DNA of 64,000 nucleotides from Diprion similis. Taxonomy: Eukaryota; Arthropoda; Insecta; Hymenoptera; Diprionidae. Below the pieces are notes generated by a model that saw only the letters and a program-made list of their open reading frames with translations, had not been told where the DNA came from and did not search any database. This document shows positions 11,726-23,508 of the stretch, one piece after another. The translations under genes and the position numbers were made by a program. Position 1 is the first letter of the stretch, and each line of letters starts with the position of its first letter. Where the stretch lies: NCBI RefSeq assembly GCF_021155765.1, contig NC_060111.1, positions 2,847,997-2,911,996 of the forward strand, written 5' to 3'.

Positions 11726-14700
11726 ATCCTTGCCTCTACATCATGCGGTTTGCAAATAAACTTGAGTTTGGCGAAAAAAGCCACGAGGTTTCGATGACGG
11801 CACTCAGGGTCGTGCAAAGGATGAAAAGAGATAGTATTCACAGCGGTCGGAGACCTTCCGGTTTATGCGGAGCCGGTAAGTTCAAGAGACTTCCTAGTCT
11901 TCCTTATTATACCTGTCTCCGCATGGTGCACACCTTTACATACTCACTACTCATACTAAGTTAAGGTGCATGACACAGTGCTCAGGCATATGATTAATAC
12001 CGAGGCATAGTAGCCCTAGACTTCCGGGAACGGGCATAATATTTTCATGTGGCATCAAACGTTCTACGAATGTGTTCAGACATTGTGGTTCCAAAGTTCG
12101 GGGTCATCGAGTTTTCTTATTTTACTCATTGACGCCTTTTTTTGCCGTTTATTTATTCTTATTCCTCCGTTGTTTCTTCACTAATGAAATATAAGAATTT
12201 TTCAATCTTAAACCTTTTTGCATTTATCCTTGAATTACAGCCCTGCTTATGGCTGCACGACTTCACGAGTTCAATAGATCTCCGGGTGACATTATAAAAA
12301 TTGTCAAAGTACACGAGTCGACTTTACGCAAAAGGTAAATTTTATACAACGCATTGATGTTTATTCGTGCTTATCATATTGTTAATTTAATACTCATATT
12401 TACTAATACAGGCTAATAGAATTCGGTGATACACCATCCAGTGCTTTGACACTTGAAGAGTTCATGACGGTCGATTTGGAGGAAGAACAGGATCCACCTG
12501 CCTTTAAAGCGGCTAGAAAAAAGGATCGGGAACGTCTACAGAAGGTATCATCATCTCACATTTATAATTTGTTTCAGGTGTTTCGTTTTGTCACTTTTTT
12601 TTCTTCTTCTTTTTTATTTAAAGGAATTCGTAGATTTGCATCCGATTCAAATATCGTTCCAGTTGGTGATCTGAAACATTCTTGTGTACTTATTTCTTTC
12701 TTCACTTTTTACTCTATATAGTTAGAAAAAATGTCCAACGAGTTCAACGAACTCCAAACCGAAATTGACAAGCAGCTGGAGGAACAGAAATCTGGGAAAG
12801 CGAAACGGAAGAAAGATGGTAATGTCAGATGGAAATATTTCAGCTTGATACCGCATTTTTTTTTTCTTTTTCTCTTCATCATCAACTACTTTCTATTCTC
12901 AACAATCGTAATAATATGTATTATTATTGTAATGTAGTAACAGTTGCAATTTATCGTTTAAATTACCCGTTAAAACTTGACTTCCTGTATTTTTATTTTT
13001 CAGCATCAAATCCAGAAGAACTGGACGCTGACAGGTTTATAAGACAGAGCAATTTAAACATCATACATGACTGCTTGACTGGGATGGTCGAGGGTTCTGA
13101 AAATGCTACTGAAGATCACGACGATCCTCCATCCATCGTCGAATCCGGTCCAGGTACTCGTTCTTCGGAGTATTTGGCCATGGGCTTAGGTAAGTTTAAT
13201 TTCCTTGATTCAAAATAGGTTTGAAATATTTACGTAAAATCGAGCATGTCAGAATACATTTTCGAATATATATACATATATTTATTTTGATTAGTGGTAA
13301 TTCCGAACATTTCCTGTCAATAAATTTTATATCGTTGAAAAAACTTTTTAGGTCCCGATATAGCTTCGATGGGATTAGCATCTTCCTTGGACGATAAAAG
13401 CAACGCCTCGAAAGAAAAGGACGTCTCGATTTACGAAAACGTAAGTTCGAGCTTTTGCATAACGCTATTTTCGCATCCTTACGAGTAATGGCTCTTATAC
13501 CTATGATTCGTGGATTTACTGCTGCAGGGTTCACTGGAAATTGATATGTCAGGAATCGATGATGACGAATTGGACAGCTACATTATGTCTGAGAAAGAGT
13601 CGCGATATAAAGGGAAATTGTGGAATAAGGTGAACGCGGAATACCTTGAACAGCAAAAAGGTAACAAGGAAACAAATTATGAGAAAACCAAGTCTGGGGT
13701 ATACCTGCATATACATTTGTGCACAGTTTCAATCCCCGAATTTTGAATAATTCTCATTTTACGATTACCGAGTACGTATTCAAAGAGAGTGCAAAAGATG
13801 AACGAACTTATTCTTAGAGGTGAATGGCTACTGAAGTTTAATCGGTAATTTGCATGGCAGAAAAGGAAGAGAAGCGCAAGAAGGAAAAGGAGGAAGGGAA
13901 ACCGGAAAAAAAGCGCAGACGAACTGCTCCGCGTAAGCAGAAGAATCAAGGGCCAGCAAATAGTGCGGGTAAGTTTATAATACACACTGCAGTGTTTTTA
14001 ATTAACTCAAGTGTGTCGATTACTTCATGACAGTTCATTGTGTTTTACAGGCGAGGCAATCGAAAAAATGCTACAAGAAAAGCGGATATCTTCAAAGATA
14101 AACTACGAGGTACTCAAGAGCTTGAGCATCGCCGTGCCTGCACAGACGACTGGAGAACAGTGCAACGATTCAGAGATTTTACCTGTACCCGCTTCGCCTT
14201 CGGCTCAAGATTCTTGTCAAGCTTTCAGTCCTAGTCGGGTGTACGTAATTTTCGATACTCATCCGTTCGTCGGATACGCGTTTCCTTATGCAAATTTTTC
14301 TCTGTCGTTATCACCAATTCTAATAATGACCATTGTTCTTCACAAATGCACATTATGTATATTGTATTTACAGAAACAGAACACCGGGAGTTAAGGTCGA
14401 AGAATCGGTGGTAAAACAGCCTCGAAAGTTTCAAGGTCCAAAAGTCAACGCAAAACGTACGCGGAAAACTGGCGAGGTCGGGCTTCCGCTTGGCGACACG
14501 GAAATTGTCACTGATGATGAGCCGCTAAAGGTTGAGGTAGCATTGTCCTCGACACCAGTCGGGGCTGAATTCACCTCAGATGCTGGTAATTCTTACATGC
14601 AATTTGTAAAAGATTTTTTTATCTGGGAATTGCTGCATACATGTACAGTTCAATACGATAGCAATAGACGTGTGTTACGTAACACTGACAAATTACCAAT

Positions 14701-14871
14701 ACTTTGGTTAATTTGTAATAATTTACCTATACAGTCGGGGACAATGAGGATTACGTAGACGAGGAGGCTGACGTAGATGCCGAGGTGGATGAGTTATCTG
14801 TGGGTCAGATGTTGGGTCGGTATACCGGTGACGATGATTACGGATACGGTTACGAAGATGAGGATTATTGA
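11726..14871 (+). CDS. Brf1: Transcription factor IIIB 90 kDa subunit BRF1 (N-terminal part not found)
   Basis: Eleven exons join in phase: 11726-11875, 12241-12334, 12412-12544, 12722-12818, 13004-13189, 13352-13440, 13528-13660, 13861-13968, 14051-14240, 14374-14585 and 14735-14871 (about 509 codons). The first exon opens in the second cyclin fold ([58 protein letters not shown]). Next come the BRF1-specific block ([19 protein letters not shown], then [20 protein letters not shown]) and the acidic tail ending in [14 protein letters not shown]1 bridges TFIIIC, TBP and RNA polymerase III at tRNA and 5S promoters; the homology block II region binds TBP. The first exon starts in phase 1, so at least one upstream exon must exist. 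The zinc ribbon and first cyclin fold (about 160 residues in other animals) are not visible upstream. The identification is certain; the 5' end is unresolved. Confidence 0.93.
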
Positions 14872-15654
14872 ATATCGTTATTAGTGCGGACATGTAAGCC
14901 TTTTGATACATCTGCAATATGTAATGACGTTATTTATAGAATAACTTTGTATTCATTAGATACTTTACCCATGGACATTTTTTTTAAGGTCGCACGTTTG
15001 AGGAGATACACCAAGCCGAGGATGGATGCATCTTGACGCAAAATGAACGTGAGCTCTCGACAAATAATCTTACGCCTTGTATGCGCTACATTGGGTTAAT
15101 CGACATTAGTGTATCGATAACTGCATCAGGCCTGATTATCTGAAGTTGAGACAAACGAATTTTTCCAATGTTCATTGCAGTGGTGGGCTGGTAAAATTCG
15201 ATATTATTCGGACCAGTCGGAAGGCGGAAAACAACATCACAACGCGTGACAACCACGTCAAATTCGTTTGTGTACATTTACTCGATTTCTTGATACGTCT
15301 AGATGGTGAAGAATTATGCATTTATTCGCTCAACTTTCGATATTTAACTTCAATGCATACCTATCTGCTCATATGTATAAGGGACAGATTCAAAAGGAAT
15401 GAAAATTAGAGATACGGTATTTGAGAATGAAAATTGGACTGATTTTCGTGATATTCAGCAAATATATGCTAGCCAACAGTGTATGGAAAAAGGTGGCACA
15501 TAAATTGCAAATGAACGAGAAAATAAAGACTAATATACTATTGTTCATATTTCACACTCTTCTTCGTCGACCTGTACATAAAATTTTGACATCTTTGAAT
15601 AATCCGATGCATTTTCAGGCTGCTCTTTTACCATTTAAGGCAAAACTAATATTC
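14872..15654. other. Convergent 3' region between BRF1 and DUSP23
   Basis: Holds the 3' UTRs of both genes. A reversed AATAAA (plus-strand TTTATT at 15321-15326) could serve DUSP23. A 63-codon minus-strand frame at 15086-15277 is not assigned to any family. Confidence 0.5.
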
Positions 15655-16413
15655 CTACTCGCGTCGTAAGGCGTCGTGGTAGTTTATGACAGAGCGTTCC
15701 TGGGCGTAGGTTTCAATGCTACCGGGGCGCATTATTCTCAAGTTTGTAATGGCCCGTTCAGGTGCAAGATCTTGGAATTTAACCAAGTAACAGGCCGCCA
15801 TCACACCTGTTCGACCTCGACCGTGATAACAATGCACACAGACTACCTGAAACTTGCAATTCGGCCAATTTGTCAAAGAAAAATCATCACATTCTTAAAC
15901 CGCGTGGATGTCCTGCTCATTCGGAGGATCATAAACTACGACAAGATTAATCATCTCAAAGCTACAAGAATTTAACAATAAAAGTTGCCAAACATTATTA
16001 GCGTATTCTAGCACTGTGAGAGCAAACGGATGCTTTCTGAATTTTTACTCACGCCACCGTCGACCTGAGCTCTTCGGCAAATATCCATAAATCGATCAAC
16101 TTCTGCGAAGGTGGGCACTTCGAATTCTTCTATTGGAATTTCTGTCCAATTCATGCTATTCGGTATAGCTTCAAGTGGGGGTCTCCTTTCTCGGCTTAAA
16201 GTAACCAGATGCGTGATGCCTTTATCTGCTAGGAATCGTATATTCTCTTCAGTTTGGGGCCATCCTGTGCAAGCAAGTATACCTGGACACGTGCAGGCAG
16301 CATGATGTCATGTGTTGTTTTGTACACTAGTGCGGAAATTGAACGACGTCTTACTCACCCGGTACAACCCAGGAAAAATTAAACGGAGCAACAGAAACGT
16401 CGTCTCTACTCAT
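15655..16413 (-). CDS. DUSP23: Dual-specificity protein phosphatase 23 (DUSP23/VHZ-like)
   Basis: Three exons, 16413-16359, 16282-16053 and 15846-15655, give 158 residues; vertebrate DUSP23 has about 150. The start is the ATG at 16413 (MSRDDVSVAPFNFSWVVPG). The P-loop is HCYHGRGRTG with Cys101 and Arg107 as catalytic residues. It is followed by ACYLVKFQDLAPERAITNLR and the family hallmark RPGSIETYAQE. DUSP23 is a compact atypical dual-specificity phosphatase with no extra domains, and the length here agrees. In the general-acid loop, vertebrate DUSP23 as I remember it has an Asp (IPDF); this protein reads IPIEEFEVPT with Glu only. The gene converges on BRF1 and diverges from LGR1. Two pairs of splice sites are strong and all phases fit. 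Confidence 0.92.
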
Positions 16414-18157
16414 TTCAAGTGTATTTGCTAATATTTCACCCGTTTTATGTATGTCTGTACATACAATGCAAGGGAAACTTTGATTTGGCTAAATTACATT
16501 TCACCACATTTCCTAGGAATTGTTGTACGAACGATAACAACTGTACGTATTGAAATCCTTCGATGGACGCGTGCTTATCTATTTCGTACGGAAGGATGGA
16601 TGCATACGGACTGAACGCGAGGTGGATACTCACATTGAAATTCTAGAATCAGTTCTCGCAAGTTCGCAGAGCTAAAAATATACTGTGCCATGCTACTAGA
16701 AGTCCGCATAACTTATATTGGTGTTATACCTGTATATGCATTCGACTCCAATGCGTGAATTATAGAGCTTGAAAATAGGATTTTTTGGGCTGCAGCAAAG
16801 TGGCTACGATAAGTCATTAATTTTATCTTTGTACTGATGTCTATACATTTTCAGGTAATGAGCCAAAACGGCCAAAGTTTTCAATCGATTGTCAAAAAAA
16901 TGCACCGTAAAAAGTACAAGCATACGTCGAAGTAAGAGTACCGAGTTTTGCATTTTTCCAATGGCGAAAATGTTTCAATTTCAAGTGGAAAGATCAATTT
17001 AACAGCGATGGATTGTAAGCTACATTTCATAGCGTTATGTACTCAGTTACTTTCTCTGAACCCGGTAATTAACGGTAATTGATTGATTCTTCTTCCAACG
17101 ATTACCACCTACAGCGATTTTACGATAGTCCAGTCTCTCCATCACTGGATTTGGTGAAATTTTTCTGGAGTGACAAAGTACCATGTTGAGAGACAAATGC
17201 ATGATAATACATTATCGCATGTATGATAGACGTACCTACACATGCCTGTTGAGTATCAGTAAGAACAACTACGACAGAGTAACTTAAAGCATAAATGTGG
17301 GAGCAACATAGCGATAACTCCGTATTTAATATAAATAGATAGAATTTCATATAACTAAGCGTGAGTCGATACTGTTCCGTTGGTGTGGTAAGAGACTTCT
17401 TCAATTGCGTGCTAACACTGGTTGTGAAATAAATTTCTTATTCTACAGGAAAATTGTGTACGATGTTGGCTTGCAAATACTAGTATCATTTTTGCAACTG
17501 TGGACAATGGTTCGTCAGTATGACAGTTGGGAAAATTCTGCCTTTACTTCTTACACTGGTAAATAAATGTGTACACGTGATATACTACAACGCATAACGA
17601 AAAGGAATAAAAACTTGTGGTCAGGAAATCGTGCGTCAGTAAATGTTCCTGATAATACACCATGTGGAATGTAAAAATAAATACGTCGTTGAGTGACGCC
17701 CAGGACAGATGTATACTTGGACGGAACATAGTTAATTAATTCGTTAGTGAGAATACAACAGTAGATGAGAATTTTAGTGCTGCGATCCACCAAGTCAAGA
17801 TCCATCTCTTCTTGATGGTCAGGATGGTATCACATACACCAGTCATGCTAAGGTATGCTGCATATTTATTAATTATTTAATATATAAAATTACAGTATTA
17901 ATAATTAATAACTGAAGTAATATAGAAAATGTCTTATTATGATATTTCCTCTTGTATGAAATTTTCTCAATTTATCGAATAGTAATGTAAATCGCCTATA
18001 TCGGCATTAGAAAAGTTTCAGATTCTTTTTTTCCTTTTACATCACTTTGACGTCAATGTACATTTCAATGAAAACAAGTAATGAGGTCGTGTGCGGAAAA
18101 TAAATCCATAAATCCTGGAAAACATTAAGGATATTCTAATTCATTTAATCGCTGGCA
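16414..18157. other. Divergent intergenic region DUSP23 / LGR1
   Basis: About 1.7 kb of AT-rich sequence that should contain both promoters. I see no recognisable coding exon, RNA gene or clear repeat. The short open frames here look random. Confidence 0.45.
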
Positions 18158-21100
18158 ATGTTACAATGTAACAGTATCGTTTGTCTATGGCACTTCAGGT
18201 CCATCCTCCAACATCTTATTCTGTCGTCAATGTGGATCATCGCAGTTACATCCAATGGAGAATCAAAAAACCACGTGAAAATCTACTTGTCCCCATCGGA
18301 ATATGAAAAATTCAGTCTGCACGATTCAGAGCCAGATTTGCCATCAAAAACAGCCTCATATTATCAACACTGCACCCAGAACCCTAGCCGCTTTACTGGA
18401 GACAATCAGATTACCACTCCTCCCAATTCCACCTGCAAAGTGACAGAAATGTATTTATACCCACGATGGACCCATTTATGTGATTTATACTATACCTATA
18501 CGGTGTATACGCGAAGTATTGAAATAAAAATTGTTTATTTTCGATTCGTGATTTTCTACTTTGGATTTCAGATTCCTGAACAATCATGAAATCGAAATAT
18601 TGAGAAAGGACAATTTGACTGAGTATATCAGCTCTCTGGAAGTAATGTGAGTACAGGCGATATATAAACTGAATACGATATTTTACTAACGTGACTAATG
18701 ATCGTTATTTCAGACACTTAGACAACGTAAATCGTTTCCATGGATTTGAGCCAGGAGTTTTCCGGAACGGCGTTAAGTTACACACGATGCAAGTATATCT
18801 TCTAGCTAATTCATGATGTTGAAATCATTTTTAAATCCCATATATGACTGACAGAATGTGAAAAAATTGTATTTGGAATGGAATCTTTATTTAAAAAACG
18901 TCTTATGTTGTGTTCAATTTAAAGTACGACATATTTTTTCGCCTATACTGTTACAGACATGTCTCAGGTGCCCCAAAGCTTAGGAAGATTGACGACAAGG
19001 TATTCGAGGAAACACTTGATAAGTTGCAGTTCATGTAAATATACGTTGCAATTTCAATTATTTAAAAAATATAACTGTAAATCTGATACCACGATGCGTC
19101 TACATGCAATAGCTCTAACATTTTTCGATACTGTAGAACAATTATGCGAAGTGGCCTGTTCACTCTGCCGTATCTTGGGGACTTAAGAAGTACATTATCA
19201 AGTGTGTAAGTATGTTTGGTATCGTACATTTGTTCGCAGAAACTTGGGCACTTTTTCATTCCAAGGTTCATTTGTACTGTATGCGTGTGAAAATTTGACT
19301 GGCACGTTTTAGGAACTTTGAGCACAACGCTATACAAGGCATTGAGGCGAACCGCCTTACCAATGTAGGAATTGATCTATTGTGAGTAAATTTGTATTAC
19401 CCTAGATTAAGCTAAGCCAAATTTATGCATATAATTGTGTTCGGAGATTGGTTCGAATAAGGTGAATACCGAGCTCACCGATTCTGTTGCAGGGATCTCT
19501 CGTACAACCAAATCTCTTTTGTGCATAGTGAAGCTTTCCAAGGATCTCGAATCGAAACTTTGTAAGTATTTATTCTCAAAAAACACATAAAAAATTATGA
19601 AATCATCGAAAGACGATATTACCTTACTGATGTTTTAATTACACGCTTGATGCTCAAAAATGCGATCTACATGTTCGCATAAACTGTATCACCAATTATT
19701 TTCGGTACTCGTTGAAGGACGCTCAAGGGAAATAGAGCGTTGATAAATATTTCCGAGGATGCGTTCGTCGGACTCAATAATTTAAAACATTTGTAAGTGG
19801 ATAATTATATATTATTATTTTACGTACAAGAATGCAATAGGGTTTAACGGCTTGAAATAAATTATCAGGGATTTGTCGGAGACATCAATAACATCGCTGC
19901 CGACCAACGGCCTGGAAAATATCGAATCCCTAACGATCGCGGATACGGAAACCCTCAAGATCTTCCCCTCGGTTACCATCTTTAAAAGCCTTGTTAAGAC
20001 GAAACTGACCTATCGTTATCACTGCTGCGCATTTTTGTACCCCGAACTGCATAACCAGGATGCGTATGAAAAATACGCGGTAAGTCAGTTATTGGTATCT
20101 AAAATGTCGTATAAAAATCCGATCTTCAGGTTTCAGAAAGTATGTACATACAGTCTTGAAAAAGAGTCATATTCACTTATACAAGCCTCAACTTCCGCGG
20201 TGATATTTCAACTACTTGTACGAAGTCTTCTTTGTATACAGAGGAAAACGAACGAAAGCAGGAAAAATTGCACGCAGGTATCGTCGAGCCATGAAAAGCC
20301 CGACAGTAGTTCTCATCGATCTAGAAGATTCGATCCGTACAATATTGACGAATCCAAACCACCTTACCCAACACCCACGTCTATTTCATTCATCAGTAAT
20401 TGTTTGGAGTACGGCAAGTCTTTCAGAAACGTTACATGCGAACCGGTGCCCGATGCATTTAACCCGTGTGAAGACATTATGGGCAACTGGGTACTTAGAG
20501 TATCGGTAATCATCACTCGACGTATTCTTATAGGCTAATTGGCGTAAACAGTGTATATACCGAACCATCATTTTCTTATCACCTTTGTAGGTATGGCTTG
20601 TGGCGATCCTGGCTATAGTTGGAAACTTTGCCGTCCTGATCGTCTTGATAGCGAGAATTCGGATGTCCGTGCCAAAGTTCCTCATGTGCAATCTCTCTTT
20701 CGCCGATTTTTGTATGGGGATATATTTAATCCTTATCGCCGACAGAGATGCGCGCAGCATTGGTGCGTATTTCAATTACGCCATCGACTGGCAAAACGGT
20801 AAGAGTCTATTCATATTCTATGTAAAACTGGCGATTACAAGTTTATTGAAATATTATGCTTGTAAATATATGTAATACTTCTGATTTCGTAATTAATTAC
20901 TTCAAATTTTTTTTTTATTTTGCCATTTAACAACGGGTCTAAAATATAGTTATATCATTCTTAAAGACTAGTAGCCTACATAATACGTGATACCCTGACT
21001 TCGAATACCGCATAATTGCGCGGCATGCCAAGAAGCATCTGATTTTTGAGTTATGATTTTTCCCCTCGCAGGGTTGGGCTGTCAAATCGCTGGGTTCCTG

Positions 21101-21956
21101 AACGTATTTTCTACGGAATTGAGTATATTCACATTGGTGGTAATAACAATAGAGAGGTGGTACACAATAAACTACGCGATACTGAACCGGCGACTCAGAT
21201 CGAAGACGTGCATGAAAATCATGGCCGCCGGGTGGGCTTACGCTTTTATTATGGCACTCCTTCCTCTCTTTGGAGTTTCCGGGTACTCAACAACAAGGTA
21301 AGCTATCCTAGATGAAACCTGGAGCTGAATTTCACATTATGTCAATTACATTTATAATTCATTTTGACAGCATATGCCTGCCGCTCCAGAACAAGGACGC
21401 GATCGATCTCTCGTATCTTATAATACTGTTAGCCTTCAGTGTTATTGCCTTCATAGTGATCGTAGCTTGTTACAGTTTGATGTACTCGTCAATAAGGTTT
21501 GGCGGACGTATCACAATGACGTCGAAAGACCATTCCGATAAGATCATTGCCAGAAGGATGGCGCTTTTAGTATTCGCGGACTTTGCTTGCTGGGCCCCGG
21601 TAGCTTTCTTTAGTCTTGCCACACTTGTCTCCAGTGAGCCATTAATATCGGTGACTGCTTTAAAGATCCTCGTTGTATTCTTTTATCCGTTCAACAGCTG
21701 CGTAAATCCTTATCTTTACGCCTTGCTGACGCATCAGTATCGTCGGGACTTTTTCGCTCTTCTTACAAAGTGCGGCATGTGCGAAAGCAGGGCGGCACAG
21801 TACAACTGTGCACCGTGCGGATTGCCGTTGGCGCATCGTCGAGATGATCCCAATACAAGGGAAAATAGTGCAACGTACAGAACGCAAAAAAGTTTTAGCG
21901 ATTACTTGACGATGCAAAATGGTAATCATATTATACCTAGAAAAGGTGAAAAGTGA
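18158..21956 (+). CDS. Lgr1: Type-A leucine-rich-repeat GPCR (LGR1, glycoprotein-hormone-receptor family)
   Basis: Thirteen exons, 765 residues: 18158-18450, 18572-18646, 18714-18788, 18957-19034, 19137-19205, 19313-19381, 19493-19561, 19718-19792, 19869-20079, 20242-20505, 20591-20798, 21072-21297 and 21371-21956. Seven consecutive LRR exons of 69-78 bp all split in phase 2, the classic layout of this family (for example [30 protein letters not shown]). The hinge has the CCAF motif (YHCCAFLYP) and [14 protein letters not shown] before TM1. The 7TM part has ERW in place of DRY ([10 protein letters not shown]), a TM6 [13 protein letters not shown] segment, and NPYLYALL for NPxxY. The proposed start ([11 protein letters not shown]) leads into a hydrophobic signal-like stretch. 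Known of the family: insect LGR1 binds the GPA2/GPB5 heterodimer and signals through cAMP. The acceptor of exon 10 could instead be at 20278. One intron is GC-AG (see findings). Confidence 0.93.
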
Positions 21957-22304
21957 AAAACCATTGATAATTGTCGGCATACGGTGTGTACGAAAATTTC
22001 AAGTTTCACGGTCATTTGTCTTAGCTTATCTGTAAGATCTTAAAATTATTTTATCGTCAGTATTAATTATCGAATACCGAGTTAATCAGGTATAACGCAA
22101 ATGTATGTCTGAGCTTTATTTATTATTCCTGATCTCACCTTTTTCGATTCCCGTCTGTTTTCGTTCACATATCAATATTTAACGATAATGCTTTACTATA
22201 GCTATGTATATTGTAGGTAAATTAAAAACAACATGTTTTCGTTCTATACATTTTAATTCTCGTTTTATTTTCAATTATATAGGCAAGTAAACAGAACAGA
22301 GTAT

Positions 22305-22440
22305 GGTAAATCCGCCTGTGTATAGGCAATAAATGCTACTTTCTTGTGTAAGCACTTGTTCCTGATAAAGGGGCAGAATGAAACTATAAATATCGATCAT
22401 AAAGAGTAACGTGAAATGCCTATACACAGGCGGATTTACC
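22305..22440. mobile_element. MITE-like element with 24-bp perfect terminal inverted repeats
   Basis: Left arm 22305-22328 (GGTAAATCCGCCTGTGTATA, then GGCA) is the exact reverse complement of right arm 22417-22440. The ends extend outward imperfectly and are flanked by TA on both sides, as expected for a Tc1/mariner-type target. The 88-bp interior is non-coding. An AATAAA at 22328-22333 lies at the inner edge of the left arm. Confidence 0.7.
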
Positions 22441-23082
22441 GCATATTGATTTCCTGTATGGTGCATCCACATACGTGAAATAAGCGTGAAATTCAATTCA
22501 ACTATCCTTACAGCTCTATTCGAATGCATACCGGCCTCTATGAAGTAAAAATCTAACGACTAACAGTAAAATAAAAATTATATTGATAAATCACGGATGT
22601 TCTACGAACGGCCGCAAGATGTCGCTATCGACGACTTTTGTGTCTCGAAACTCGCTAGTTCGTGGCCGATGGGGTCAGCTGGTAGAACTTGCGCGCGCAT
22701 GTCTAGTTCGCCACGAAAGGGGGGGGGAGACAACGAGACGAGTTTCGAGCGTCCCGATCACGGAGCGTCCCGAGTTTGTCCGAAAAGATATCGCTGTCGC
22801 GTAGAACGGTACTGCAGCACCAGTCGCCATGCTCCGTGATTGTTAATCCCCGATGAAAACACTCGCTCGTGTTGTTACACACGCGCATACAACGGACCTC
22901 GCGTCCATAAGAGTGAACAATTCTTGAACAGTGTTAAAGTGATGGTGATCCCGTAACAAGTGAAGGGACAGAGATTGAACGTTTTCAACGAGTTTACCGA
23001 CAGACTACCCGCATCCCCGCAGCTCCCCGTTTCGTGCGCCGAGTCGAGCCGTCGTCGGTGGCTGGACTTGAAAACTGAAATC

Positions 23083-23142
23083 ATGGATCACGACAGTTCG
23101 AGGGCGTCCGAAGAGTCCAACACCGCCCATTTTATTCAGTGA
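23083..23142 (+). other. Upstream open reading frame in the presumed Pellino 5' UTR
   Basis: ATG in a favourable context (ATCATGG) opens a 19-codon frame (MDHDSSRASEESNTAHFIQ) closed by TGA, about 365 bases before the Pellino start. If it is transcribed in the leader exon it would be an inhibitory-type uORF. Transcript structure here is inferred. Confidence 0.35.
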
Positions 23143-23508
23143 AAACAACGTTTTGTTACAGTTTGACAAAAGTGGATTAAGCTCCTCGTCCTCGATCCAA
23201 GTTTTTTCTGTCTAATCGCATTGTTTTCCTTTCTCTCTTCCCTTCCCCGCCGTTCATCCACCCTGCTCGCTTTCGCTCTCCCTCTTTCCCTCTCCTTTTC
23301 TCACTCTCTCCCACGTACACATCCACCCACACATTCGCGCAAAGTGCACACACAGTAACCCATTCTCTTTCACTCACCCTCTCCTATCTTTGTCCTTTTG
23401 TTTCTTCGAGAACTCGTGCAAGTTTTCTTAGACGTAAACGTTATCAAAGTGGCCCCCGTTACGTGTGCCGAACGAGGCAGCAAAATTGGCTCAAACGCGG
23501 AACCTGCG

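Larger units (their letters stand above)
21957..23508. other. LGR1 3' flank and Pellino promoter/5' UTR
   Basis: The left half is AT-rich and holds an inverted-repeat element (22305-22440). From about 22590 the sequence turns CpG-rich, consistent with the Pellino promoter, and continues into a probable non-coding first-exon part. A pyrimidine-rich tract lies at 23220-23400. A 19-codon upstream open frame starts at 23083. Confidence 0.5.

Noticed and set aside
15086-15277. 63-codon minus-strand frame between BRF1 and DUSP23
   Set aside because: Amino-acid mix looks protein-like, but an in-frame stop lies directly before the ATG and I recognise no family.
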